Assembly (NCBI GenBank): GCA_025454075.1
Contig: JALOPD010000051.1
Coordinates: forward strand, 1 to 17,293
Reading direction: 5' to 3'
From: Desulfobacterales bacterium
GTDB taxonomy: Bacteria; Desulfobacterota; Desulfobacteria; Desulfobacterales; UBA2174_A
Length of the DNA stretch: 17,293 nt
This document shows positions 1-7,189 of the stretch, in pieces. Under the pieces are notes generated by a model. It saw nothing but the letters and a program-made list of their open reading frames with translations. It made no database searches and was not told the origin of the DNA. The stretch's first letter is position 1, and each line of letters starts with the position of its first letter. A program made the translations under genes and the position numbers.

Positions 1-46
1 GAAAGAGCCATAGCTCGATTCCCCAATATCAAGGAGCGTCCGAAAC

Positions 47-1204
47 GTGAAGCCCATTTACCTCGACTACAACGGCACGACCCCCCACGACCCCGAGGTC
101 ATCGCCGCCATGCGGCCTTTTTGGGAGGAGGAATTCGGCAACCCCTCCAGCGGCCACCTGTATGCGGTGAAACCCAAGCAGGCCTTGAACACCGCCCGGC
201 GCCAGGTCGCCGGCCTGCTGCACTGCGCGCCGGAGGAGGTTGTCTTCACCAGCGGCGGCACCGAGGCCAACAACTGGGCCATCGTCGGCACGGCGCGCGC
301 CCTGCGCGACCGGGGCCGGCACATCATTACCTCCCGCTTCGAGCACCCTGCCGTGCTCAACGTCTGCGCGTTCCTGGAAAAAGAGGGCTACGAGGCGACC
401 TACCTGCCGGTGGGGGAGCATGGGCTGGTGGATCCAACGGATGTGCAGGCCGCCCTGCGGCCGGATACCATTCTCATAACGATCATGCACGCCAACAACG
501 AGGTGGGCACCATTCAACCCATCGCCGAAATAGCCGCTCTTGCGAAAGCGCGCGGCATAAGGGTTCACACCGACGCCGCCCAGTCGCCGGGAAAAATCCC
601 CGTCGACGTGAACGCGCTGGGGGTCGACCTGCTGTCCCTGGCGGGCCACAAGCTTTACGCACCGAAAGGCGTGGGCGCGCTTTTCATCCGCAGAGGGGTG
701 CCCCTGGAAACCTTCATGCACGGCGCCGGCCAGGAGCTGGGGCGGCGGGCCGGGACTGAAAACATCCTGGAGATCGTGGGGCTTGGAAAAGCGTGCGAGA
801 TCGCCGGCCGGGACCTGGAGCGGCATCGCCGGCACATGCAGGAGATGCGCGACCGGCTTCATGCCGCTGTTTCGGCCGGCGGCGCGGACGTGCGCCTGAA
901 CGGCCACCCGGCCAAGCGCCTGCCCAACACCTTGAGCCTTTCCTTCCGCGACCTGGAGGCCAACCGCCTCCTCGAGGCCATCGGCCTGGAGGTCGCCGCC
1001 TCGGCGGGGGCGGCTTGCCACGCCGACAGCATCGAGATTTCCCACGTACTCAGAGCCATGGGCGTGCCCGTGGAGTGGGCCAAGGGCACCCTGCGCCTTA
1101 CCACCGGCCGCATGACCACTGCAGCGGAAATAGACCGTGCGGCGGCGGTCATCGTGGAAGCGGTCCTTGCGATCCGGGACAGCCGGAAAAAAAACGCCGG
1201 ATGA
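47..1204 (+). CDS. Cysteine desulfurase / selenocysteine lyase-like PLP enzyme (NifS family)
   Basis: A 385-residue class V aminotransferase-fold enzyme expected to remove sulfur (or selenium) from cysteine (or selenocysteine), giving alanine and an enzyme persulfide for Fe-S, thiolation or selenium metabolism in the cytoplasm. Visible landmarks are SGGTEANN at about 69-76, a PLP-stacking His in FEH at 98-100, HTDAAQSPGK at 174-183 (Asp and Gln contacts to PLP), the Schiff-base lysine in AGHK (K202), the RAGTEN loop at 234-239, and a catalytic-loop cysteine at C324 in AGAACHAD. The length is normal for the family. The start is GTG, chosen because AAGGAG lies 10 nt upstream and the protein begins directly with the family N-terminus (YLDYNGTTP). 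The GAACH context resembles animal selenocysteine lyase more than the SGSAC loop of IscS, so substrate preference is open. Only 46 bases precede it in the window, so its upstream partner is unseen. Confidence 0.93.
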   Translation: MKPIYLDYNGTTPHDPEVIAAMRPFWEEEFGNPSSGHLYAVKPKQALNTARRQVAGLLHCAPEEVVFTSGGTEANNWAIVGTARALRDRGRHIITSRFEHPAVLNVCAFLEKEGYEATYLPVGEHGLVDPTDVQAALRPDTILITIMHANNEVGTIQPIAEIAALAKARGIRVHTDAAQSPGKIPVDVNALGVDLLSLAGHKLYAPKGVGALFIRRGVPLETFMHGAGQELGRRAGTENILEIVGLGKACEIAGRDLERHRRHMQEMRDRLHAAVSAGGADVRLNGHPAKRLPNTLSLSFRDLEANRLLEAIGLEVAASAGAACHADSIEISHVLRAMGVPVEWAKGTLRLTTGRMTTAAEIDRAAAVIVEAVLAIRDSRKKNAG

Positions 1205-1265
1205 GGTTCCCCCGGCCGTTTCCAGTGAAAATTGCCCGCAGGGTTATTCCATCCGCCGAGTTCGG

Positions 1266-1616
1266 CTATCCCAGAATGGATATCCCGACCACCAGGTGGC
1301 CTTTGAATCGGCCTTTTTCCAGCTCGGTAATATGCTCAATCCGCAGCCGGTGATGACCGGACAAAGTGGCGGCGCCCGCGGGCGCAAGAAAATTCACATT
1401 CAATTCCTGCCCGATCTGAACCAAGGTCAGAAATTTGGAATCCGCTCTCACGATGATACCTGCCCCACCGGATGACACATCGTGGACTTTCAACTGATAA
1501 ACGGGGACGCTGGGGAATTTGATTTCCACCCGGTGGCTGGACGGTTGGGTGGACCTTGGTTCGGTCCTTCTTTCCGGCTGTTGGCCGGTCGGGTCCATTC
1601 TCTCGGAGCTGTTCAT
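1266..1616 (-). CDS. Small PilZ-domain protein (probable c-di-GMP receptor)
   Basis: A 116-residue protein that looks like a single PilZ domain, a family that binds cyclic di-GMP and passes the signal to partner proteins. Both ligand motifs can be read: RxxxR as RTEPR at 17-21 and [D/N]xSxxG as DVSSGG at 46-51, followed by beta-strand-like segments to the C-terminus. There is no membrane segment or signal peptide. It lies 49 nt downstream of the glycosyltransferase gene on the same strand and may be co-transcribed with it. The ribosome site is weak (a CAGG stretch about 7 nt before the ATG); an alternative start is Met7, also with a weak site. Its 3' end faces the cysteine desulfurase gene across a 61-nt gap in which I see no clear terminator. 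The PilZ call rests on the two motifs and size, so it is good but not certain. Confidence 0.78.
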   Translation of the reverse strand: MNSSERMDPTGQQPERRTEPRSTQPSSHRVEIKFPSVPVYQLKVHDVSSGGAGIIVRADSKFLTLVQIGQELNVNFLAPAGAATLSGHHRLRIEHITELEKGRFKGHLVVGISILG

Positions 1617-1665
1617 TTTATACCTGCGGCTGAGAAGGTGGGTGGGTGCATGAAGATCTTTTTCC

Positions 1666-2877
1666 CTACAGCCGGCTGTCCGCTTCGACGGCTTCCACCA
1701 GCATGTCGAAGATGGAGGGGACCGCGGAGGCGACCCGGTTCCAATTGGCGATGTACGGCACTTCCAGCGGGGTTTTGAGGTACTGCTGGGAGGCGCTCTC
1801 GATGCACCTCAGAAAGGCTTCGGATTGACTCACTTCCCGGTGGCGGTCGTACTTCAACCCATTGATCGCGGAGTCGTATTCGTAGCGTGCGATGAAATCC
1901 TGGGCGATGCGCAGGTAGCAGGACTTGAGGGAGATGAAGAACTCGTTGCTCAGTATGTGCCCGCGGCTGGCCAGGTTCCGGAATAGGCACTTGGCGATGT
2001 CGGTCCCCATTTTCAAGAGACCCTGGTCGGGGTCTTCCAGGGAGAGCGGCTGATGCTTGTGTTCGTAGTTGTCGGAGAGGTCCACCTGGCAGACGCGGCT
2101 GAGAACACAGTTGCGATGCACCTCCGCCAGGACCCCCACCTCGATGCCCCAGTCGCCCGGGATCCGCAGCCGGCGCGCCACCTCGGTGTCCATCGCGAAC
2201 TCGCCGGCCAGGATGTAGCGGAAGCTGTCCAGATAATCCAGGAATTGATGGGGGCCCAGCGTCGCTTTCAGGGAACGGATGAGCGGCGACACGAAGACGC
2301 GCGTCACCCGGCCGTGCAGTTGATCCGTGACCCGGCTGTAATATCCCTTGCAGAACTCGAAGCCGATGTTGGGATGGGTCACGGGATAACAGAGTCTGGC
2401 GAGAAGCTCCCGGTCATAGGTGACGATGTCGCAATCGTGCAGGGCGATGACATGGCTGTTCTCGAGGGCGAGGATGTAACCGTAGGCGGTCCAGGCGGAT
2501 CGGCCTTTGCCGTCTTCCCCCACGTCGATGCCCTTTTCGCTCAAAAGCTGGTAGATCGCTTGAACCCTCGGGCCGGTGCACCAGATCAGCCTGGGTTTCT
2601 GATGAAAGGCGGAAAAGAATTTTCGGGCCTCCTTGAAATCCTCGACGGTGGCCCGGCCCACGGTCACAATCACGTTCTTGAGATAGTTGACCTTGCGAAG
2701 CTCCTGGGCGATCCTTGGAAGCCCGGCGCCCTTTAATTCGATGGGTATGTAGGGAAGCACCAGGGAGATCGGCCGATGTCGCGCGGCTTGCTCCAGCTCT
2801 CCTTCCAGCTCTTCGAGGTCTCGATGCCTGAGTTTGTGAAAGGTGGTGATCTCCCCGTTTTGAAAGAAGTCCGACAT
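1666..2877 (-). CDS. GT81-like glycosyltransferase (glucosyl-3-phosphoglycerate synthase-like)
   Basis: A 403-residue soluble GT-A fold glycosyltransferase. In GT81 enzymes such as GpgS, sugar is moved from a nucleotide sugar to 3-phosphoglycerate to begin compatible-solute or polysaccharide-primer synthesis. Supporting sequence: an N-terminal nucleotide-sugar region with ISLVLPYIP (37-45) and VIVTVGRA (69-76), a GKGRSAW segment at 123-129, a DCD metal/nucleotide motif at 148-150 in place of the usual DxD, GDWGIEVGVLAEV at 241-253 resembling the GpgS acceptor region, and a DLSDNYEHKHQPL segment at 266-278 resembling the conserved His-containing metal motif of the family. The start is well supported: AAGGGAGG lies just upstream of the ATG on the minus strand. 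The PilZ gene follows directly. Acceptor and donor cannot be fixed from sequence, and mannosylglycerate-type or other acceptors remain possible. Confidence 0.75.
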   Translation of the reverse strand: MSDFFQNGEITTFHKLRHRDLEELEGELEQAARHRPISLVLPYIPIELKGAGLPRIAQELRKVNYLKNVIVTVGRATVEDFKEARKFFSAFHQKPRLIWCTGPRVQAIYQLLSEKGIDVGEDGKGRSAWTAYGYILALENSHVIALHDCDIVTYDRELLARLCYPVTHPNIGFEFCKGYYSRVTDQLHGRVTRVFVSPLIRSLKATLGPHQFLDYLDSFRYILAGEFAMDTEVARRLRIPGDWGIEVGVLAEVHRNCVLSRVCQVDLSDNYEHKHQPLSLEDPDQGLLKMGTDIAKCLFRNLASRGHILSNEFFISLKSCYLRIAQDFIARYEYDSAINGLKYDRHREVSQSEAFLRCIESASQQYLKTPLEVPYIANWNRVASAVPSIFDMLVEAVEADSRL

Positions 2878-3377
2878 TTCGCCCTCCCTTGGCTGCCGCG
2901 CCCCTCGTTGAGGCCCGGCCGGTCATGCGCATCGGAAAAAACTGCATATGCAACGCCGCCCCAAGAAAGCGAAGAGGGGGCCGGAGTTGAAAAAGCACAG
3001 GCCCGCTGATCGGTTCACAGGGTGCGCTTCAACGGGACCGGTTCAAAACAAAACGGTTTTGAAATCTCGGCTGGATTGGAACAAGTCGGAAATGCGGGAC
3101 ATTTGCCGCGGAATGCTCGACGGACATGGTGGGCACCTCCGGATTCGAAATGGTGGAGGAAAGACCCCCGCTCAATTCCGAAGGTTTTCCTCATCGACGC
3201 CTGCGAGGTTAGCTGATGGGCTAGGATCGAAGAGGTTATCCCTCGCCGATGGGCGATGCGCCCCGAAAACCTGGGTCCCCCGCCCCCGAAGAATTACGGG
3301 ATTAGGCGATGACAGAGATAGTCTACCGGCGAATTTTTGTCAAGCCGCCCGGGAGAACCTGCTCGGCGGGAAAAAAC
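2878..3377. other. Intergenic region, 500 bp, upstream of the glycosyltransferase and downstream of the SDR
   Basis: No convincing gene is seen; frames open here lack family resemblance and ribosome sites. It contains a 10-bp perfect palindrome TGCATATGCA at 2943-2952, 66 nt upstream of the glycosyltransferase start, and a stem-loop at 3042-3063 listed separately. I find no clear sigma70 promoter for the minus-strand glycosyltransferase and no clear intrinsic terminator for the SDR, whose stop codon is followed on the minus strand by a short T-run but no preceding stem. Confidence 0.6.
3042..3063. repeat. Perfect 8-bp inverted repeat (stem-loop or operator)
   Basis: The arms TTCAAAAC (3042-3049) and GTTTTGAA (3056-3063) are exact reverse complements with a 6-nt spacer AAAACG. 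It lies 165 nt upstream of the glycosyltransferase start on the minus strand. No T-run follows on either strand, so it is not a typical terminator. A regulator-binding site or a chance repeat are both possible. Confidence 0.4.
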
Positions 3378-4355
3378 TCAACAATGGTCTTTCATCGAGT
3401 GTCTCCAGCAAAAGGAGATCGATTCGTCCAGCACGGCAGGAATTCCGTCGTGGATGGTCGGGTACAAGGGCTCGATGGCGAGCAGCTTCGACAAGGTGTC
3501 TGTTTCCACCGGCAGATTCAGGTTCCAGCTGCGAACGGCCCCAACGGAATAAAGGCTGGGGCTCGAGGAGGCCATGTGAACGAGGTCCAGGAGGCCGGTG
3601 CCCAGAAGGGCCAGGGGTTTGGGTATGTGAGTGATTTTGAGCCGGGGGTAGTACGTCTGCGTGGCGTGGAAGAGCTGGTTCCATGTGCAGGGCAGGTTGT
3701 CGGCCACCACCATCACGCCGCGGGCGCCGGTTTCGGCGGCGCGGATGAGCGCCCGGGCGGCATCGGCCACGTTCAGGTGGGCGTAGTGGTTGTCGCCATG
3801 GCCCGGGAAAAAAATCCTTCCCCTGCGGGCCTCTTCAAAGAACAGGCTCCGCGCGCCGTAGGTGTGCGGCAGGCGCAGGGAGGCAAAGCGAATACCCGAA
3901 TCCCCCGCCATGGCCGCCATCATCTGCTCAGCCTCAAACTTGGCGCGGCCGTAGCCCAAAACCGGGGAGGCGGGGGTGGCCTGGTCGATCGGCTGTTGGC
4001 GGCTGCCGTATACGAGAAGGGTCCCGCCGTAAACAAATTTTTTCACCCCGTTTTCCCGCGCGGCCTCCATCAGGTTTCGCGAACCATCCACGATCGATGG
4101 ACGCACCCGCCGGTACGAGATGAAGGCCGCCACGGCCCCCAAATGGATGACGGTGTCGATCCCCGCCACCGCCCGCCTCAGGCCCTGGGCGTCCAACAGG
4201 TCGCCTTGGACCAGCTCGGCCTCCAACGCCTTCAGGATCATGCCCCTGAACGGCCGCCGTACGAGCAGCCGGGGCTTGAAGCCCTTCACCGCAAGCTGTC
4301 TCGCCACCTCGTACCCAATGAAGCCGGTGGCCCCCGTTACAAGAACTTTTTCCAT
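3378..4355 (-). CDS. NAD(P)-dependent epimerase/dehydratase, extended SDR of 3beta-HSD type
   Basis: A 325-residue Rossmann-fold oxidoreductase or epimerase. The nucleotide-binding motif TGATGFIG is at 7-14, an acidic GDLLD stretch at 51-55 marks the adenine pocket, and the catalytic Tyr/Lys pair is in YGRAK at 135-139, with Thr112 in GGTLLVYG in the usual Ser/Thr position. The C-terminal half carries the substrate domain typical of sugar epimerases, hopanoid-associated HpnA-like proteins and 3beta-hydroxysteroid dehydrogenase-like enzymes such as OleD; I cannot choose among these. The frame is open 10 codons further upstream, but I place the start at the internal ATG at 4355 because GGAAAAGAG lies just before it and the Rossmann strand begins immediately after. 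It is divergent from the HMG-CoA reductase operon across a 619-bp gap, so shared function is possible but unproven. Confidence 0.85.
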   Translation of the reverse strand: MEKVLVTGATGFIGYEVARQLAVKGFKPRLLVRRPFRGMILKALEAELVQGDLLDAQGLRRAVAGIDTVIHLGAVAAFISYRRVRPSIVDGSRNLMEAARENGVKKFVYGGTLLVYGSRQQPIDQATPASPVLGYGRAKFEAEQMMAAMAGDSGIRFASLRLPHTYGARSLFFEEARRGRIFFPGHGDNHYAHLNVADAARALIRAAETGARGVMVVADNLPCTWNQLFHATQTYYPRLKITHIPKPLALLGTGLLDLVHMASSSPSLYSVGAVRSWNLNLPVETDTLSKLLAIEPLYPTIHDGIPAVLDESISFCWRHSMKDHC

Positions 4356-4974
4356 ACGCTCTTTTCCGGTCCTGTTTTTTTGCACAGGACGGCTTTAAAA
4401 AACCTTGGCTGCTTGAAGTGCTTCAGGCCGCCCCTATCCCCTTCCACGCCCAAAACCTACCCGGGGGTCCGGCCTGGGTCGTCGGTTTGCACATGAAAAA
4501 TTGATGGCGGACAGTAAGCATTTCCCGTGGGGGTGCCAACACGATCGGTTGGGAAACTTCTCTTTGGCGGCCCTGCCGGCAGCAGCCTTTGTCTTTGCCA
4601 TTCGGCTCGTTATCCTTGGAGTCGTTGGGCCGGCAACCGCGCAATTTCTATTGCATGGCCCGTTTCCCCCTCAGGTTCATCAATCCGAATTTATATGTCA
4701 TTCCCACAGCAGAGGCGGGCCGGTCAACCGCGGTTGCATCCTCCATGCGGACGGGTAAAGGCACACGCCGGCTTCCGCTCAAAATTTCACGCGCAGCTCC
4801 GGAATTTCTCTCTTGACACTGTTTTTGAACAAATAAAACACGTTGGCAACACTCCCCTTTCATCTTCCATCCGGCGCCGGCCGATCATCGGCACCTCTTT
4901 TTCGGCCCTCATGGCCCCCTGGAACGCGGCTTGCTCTACCATGTGGTCAACATCCATCGTCCAGGACACTGTCA
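4356..4974. other. Divergent intergenic region, 619 bp, between the SDR and the HMG-CoA reductase operon
   Basis: No protein of recognisable family is visible. It holds a 10-bp palindrome CTGCCGGCAG at 4573-4582 and an imperfect two-part hairpin at 4627-4661: outer arms GGGCC and GGCCC, inner arms GCAAT and ATTGC around a TTCT loop. A promoter candidate for the operon is at 4813-4839, followed by a leader of about 130 nt before the HMG-CoA reductase start. I do not recognise a known riboswitch. Confidence 0.55.
4813..4839 (+). promoter_or_regulatory. Candidate sigma70 promoter for the HMG-CoA reductase operon
   Basis: A perfect -35 hexamer TTGACA at 4813-4818 is followed after 15 nt by TAAAAC at 4834-4839, a 4-of-6 match to the -10 consensus. 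The area is clearly more AT-rich than its surroundings and lies 136 nt upstream of the first gene of a tight same-strand operon. The short spacing and weak -10 lower confidence; transcript 5'-end mapping would decide. Confidence 0.45.
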
Positions 4975-6225
4975 ATGAGCCTTTCCTCAGCCATAGAAAA
5001 ACAGGTTCTCGCTGCCGCGGTCGACGCGCCGGCGCCGGCCCCGAACAAAACGCCCCTTCACCGGTCCATCCACGGCGCCGAATCGGAAGGCGAAGTGGAG
5101 GGAATCCGCGCGCGCCGGCGCCGCTTCCAGGCTTCCCGCTTTGCGCCGCCCGAGATCGCCGACCGCGTCAGCATCCGGCGGCGTGCGGTCTACTGTCGGA
5201 ACATCGAGAACTATGTGGGCACGGTGAAAGTGCCGGTCGGGATCGTCGGCCCTTTGCCGGTCAACGGCCGTTTTGCCGAAGGCGGCTTCATGGTCCCGCT
5301 CGCCACCACCGAGGCGACGCTGATCGCCTCCTACAACCGCGGGGCCAAGCTCCTGACCTGCGCCGGCGGGTGCACGGTCCGGGTTCTCGACCAGGGGGTC
5401 AGTCGCGCGCCGGGCTTCGTCTTCGCCGCAGCGCCGGAGGCACTCGAGTTCGCCGGCTGGGTCGAGTCCCAGGCCCAAGCCATCCGGCAGACGGCGGAGG
5501 CGACGACCCGCCACGGCCGACTGACGCGCATGACCTGCATCCCCGAGGGCAACTACGCCTTTCTGGAGCTGCTGTTCGACACGCGGGACGCGTCCGGCCA
5601 GAACATGGTGACGATCGCCGCCCAGGCCGTCTGCGACTACATCGGCCGCCGCAGCCCAGTCCGGCCTTTGTCCGTCTACATCGAGTCCAATTTTTCAGGG
5701 GACAAGAAAGCCAGCCTGCGGACGCTGCACTCGGTCCGCGGCCGCAAGGTTTCCGCCGAAGCGGTGATACCGGAAGCCTGCGTCCGAGCGGGTTTGCACA
5801 CCACCCCCGCGGAGATGGAACGCTATTACCGCATGGCCGCCGTCGCCTGCTCCATGGCCGGCACCTTCGGCACTCAGGGCCATTTCGCCAACGGCCTTGC
5901 CGCTCTTTACCTGGCCTGCGGCCAGGATGTGGCCTGCGTGGCCGAATCGGCCATCGGCCACACGCGTCTGGAGGTTTTGCCCGGGGGCGATCTCTACTGC
6001 TCGGTCAACCTGCCCGGCGTGATGGTGGCGACCGTCGGCGGCGGCACCGCGCTTCCCAGCCAGAAGGCCTGCCTGGAAACCCTCGGGCTTTACGGCCCGG
6101 GCAAAGCCCCTGCCCTGGCGGAGCTGGCGGCGGCGCTCTGCCTGGCCGGAGAGATCTCCATCGTGGGGGCCATCTGCGCCGGGGAGTTCACCCGGGCCCA
6201 CCGGCAGATGGCGCGCCCGTCTTGA
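4975..6225 (+). CDS. Class I-like 3-hydroxy-3-methylglutaryl-CoA reductase
   Basis: A 416-residue cytosolic HMG-CoA reductase, expected to reduce HMG-CoA to mevalonate with NAD(P)H. The catalytic set can be aligned by eye to the human enzyme: Glu113 in LATTEA, Lys244 in SGDKKAS, Asp318 in ACGQD, and His409 in the C-terminal TRAHRQ segment. The substrate segment ENYVGTVKVPVGIVGPL is at 78-94, and GTFGTQGHFANG plus CSVNLPGVMVATVGGGT lie in the second half. There is no N-terminal membrane domain. One oddity: the cofactor-binding signature DAMGMN is replaced by DASGQN at 205-210. The start at 4975 has an AGGA element about 8 nt upstream and gives the expected family N-terminus; the frame stays open 44 codons further upstream, but that part is Pro/Arg-rich and unlike the family. 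It is the first gene of the seven-gene run, 22 nt before the UbiA-like gene. Confidence 0.93.
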   Translation: MSLSSAIEKQVLAAAVDAPAPAPNKTPLHRSIHGAESEGEVEGIRARRRRFQASRFAPPEIADRVSIRRRAVYCRNIENYVGTVKVPVGIVGPLPVNGRFAEGGFMVPLATTEATLIASYNRGAKLLTCAGGCTVRVLDQGVSRAPGFVFAAAPEALEFAGWVESQAQAIRQTAEATTRHGRLTRMTCIPEGNYAFLELLFDTRDASGQNMVTIAAQAVCDYIGRRSPVRPLSVYIESNFSGDKKASLRTLHSVRGRKVSAEAVIPEACVRAGLHTTPAEMERYYRMAAVACSMAGTFGTQGHFANGLAALYLACGQDVACVAESAIGHTRLEVLPGGDLYCSVNLPGVMVATVGGGTALPSQKACLETLGLYGPGKAPALAELAAALCLAGEISIVGAICAGEFTRAHRQMARPS

Positions 6226-6247
6226 GAGGCGGGGAAGGAGGGCTCAG

Positions 6248-7153
6248 ATGAGACTGAACCGCTGGTGGGTGTACCAACGCGAGCGTTTCCCGGTTTTCAA
6301 GCACGGGCTTCTGATCGCGGCCGTCTGCTTCGGCGTCCTGGTGTTTTCGCTGCCGGGCGGCGAAACGCCCGGTCCATCGATCCTCGCCCGTTTTGCGGCC
6401 GCCTTTGCCACGGTGCTGCTGTTTTTCCTGCAGCTGCGGATTGCGGATGAATTCAAAGACTACGAGGAGGACCGTCGCTGCCGGCCGCACCGGCCCGTGC
6501 CCCGCGGGCTGGTGAGCCTCGGGGAGCTGAAAGCGGTCGCCGGTGCGGCAGCGGTCGTCCAGGCGGCGCTTGCCCTGGGGGTGAGCCCCCGGCTGCTGCT
6601 TCCGCTTGCCGCCGTCTGGGCCTACATGCTGCTGATGACCCGGGAGTTCTTCGCCCCCGCCTGGCTCAAGCGCCACGCCGTGATCTACCTTTTGTCCCAC
6701 TCCCTGATCCTGCCGCTGATCTATCTTTACGTGTCGGCCGGCGGGTGGTTCGCCCTGGGGCAGCCGCCCCCCGGCGGGCTGGGCTTTTTGCTGGCCTTCG
6801 GGTTCTTCAGCGGGGTGGTGGTTGAAATCGGCCGCAAAGTCTGGGCGCCGGCGGATGAAATCCCGGGGGTCCAGACCTACAGCCGCCTGTGGGGGCACAA
6901 GGCCGCCACCTTGGCCTGGGTGGGAACGGCGCTGGCAGCGGCGGTTTTCGGGTCGCTGGCGGCCGGCCGGGGCGGGCCCGCGTCCCCGCTGCTCGTCCTG
7001 GTCGTCGTTTTGGGCGCGGCCGGCTTTCCCGCCGTGCGGCGCTTCCTGGTGCTGGCGCAGCGCCGCGACGCCGAACGGATCGAACAACTGTCCGGAATCT
7101 TTACCCTGGCGACCCATGTCGGCTTAGGCCTGACGGTGTGGGCCGGCCGCTGA
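6248..7153 (+). CDS. UbiA-family membrane prenyltransferase-like protein
   Basis: A 301-residue polytopic membrane protein with about 7-9 hydrophobic helices. UbiA enzymes move a prenyl chain from its diphosphate to an aromatic, glycerol-phosphate or other acceptor in the membrane. The first metal/diphosphate motif is clear: D67, D71 and D75 spaced by three residues in ADEFKDYEED, followed by the family RPxPRG sequence (HRPVPRGLVS at 81-90). The second motif, normally DxxxD, is altered to KVWAPADEIPGVQTYS at 197-212, keeping D203, E204 and the TYS ending. The ATG is preceded by GGAAGGAGGG. It is 22 nt after HMG-CoA reductase and 36 nt before the PEP-synthase-like gene. The pairing with an isoprenoid-precursor enzyme fits prenyl transfer, but chain length and acceptor cannot be read from sequence. 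Confidence 0.82.
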   Translation: MRLNRWWVYQRERFPVFKHGLLIAAVCFGVLVFSLPGGETPGPSILARFAAAFATVLLFFLQLRIADEFKDYEEDRRCRPHRPVPRGLVSLGELKAVAGAAAVVQAALALGVSPRLLLPLAAVWAYMLLMTREFFAPAWLKRHAVIYLLSHSLILPLIYLYVSAGGWFALGQPPPGGLGFLLAFGFFSGVVVEIGRKVWAPADEIPGVQTYSRLWGHKAATLAWVGTALAAAVFGSLAAGRGGPASPLLVLVVVLGAAGFPAVRRFLVLAQRRDAERIEQLSGIFTLATHVGLGLTVWAGR

Positions 7154-7189
7154 GCCGCCGGCCGGGGCGCTCGGCGCAAGGAGACTCCC

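Noticed and set aside
3309..4496. Long plus-strand open frame opposite the SDR gene
   Set aside because: The minus strand encodes a clear Rossmann SDR with TGATGFIG and YGRAK; the plus-strand frame has no recognisable family.
4843..4974. In-frame N-terminal extension of 44 codons for HMG-CoA reductase
   Set aside because: The translated extension is Pro/Arg/Ser-rich with no family resemblance, begins just after the promoter candidate, and the ATG at 4975 gives the expected soluble N-terminus with a plausible ribosome site.
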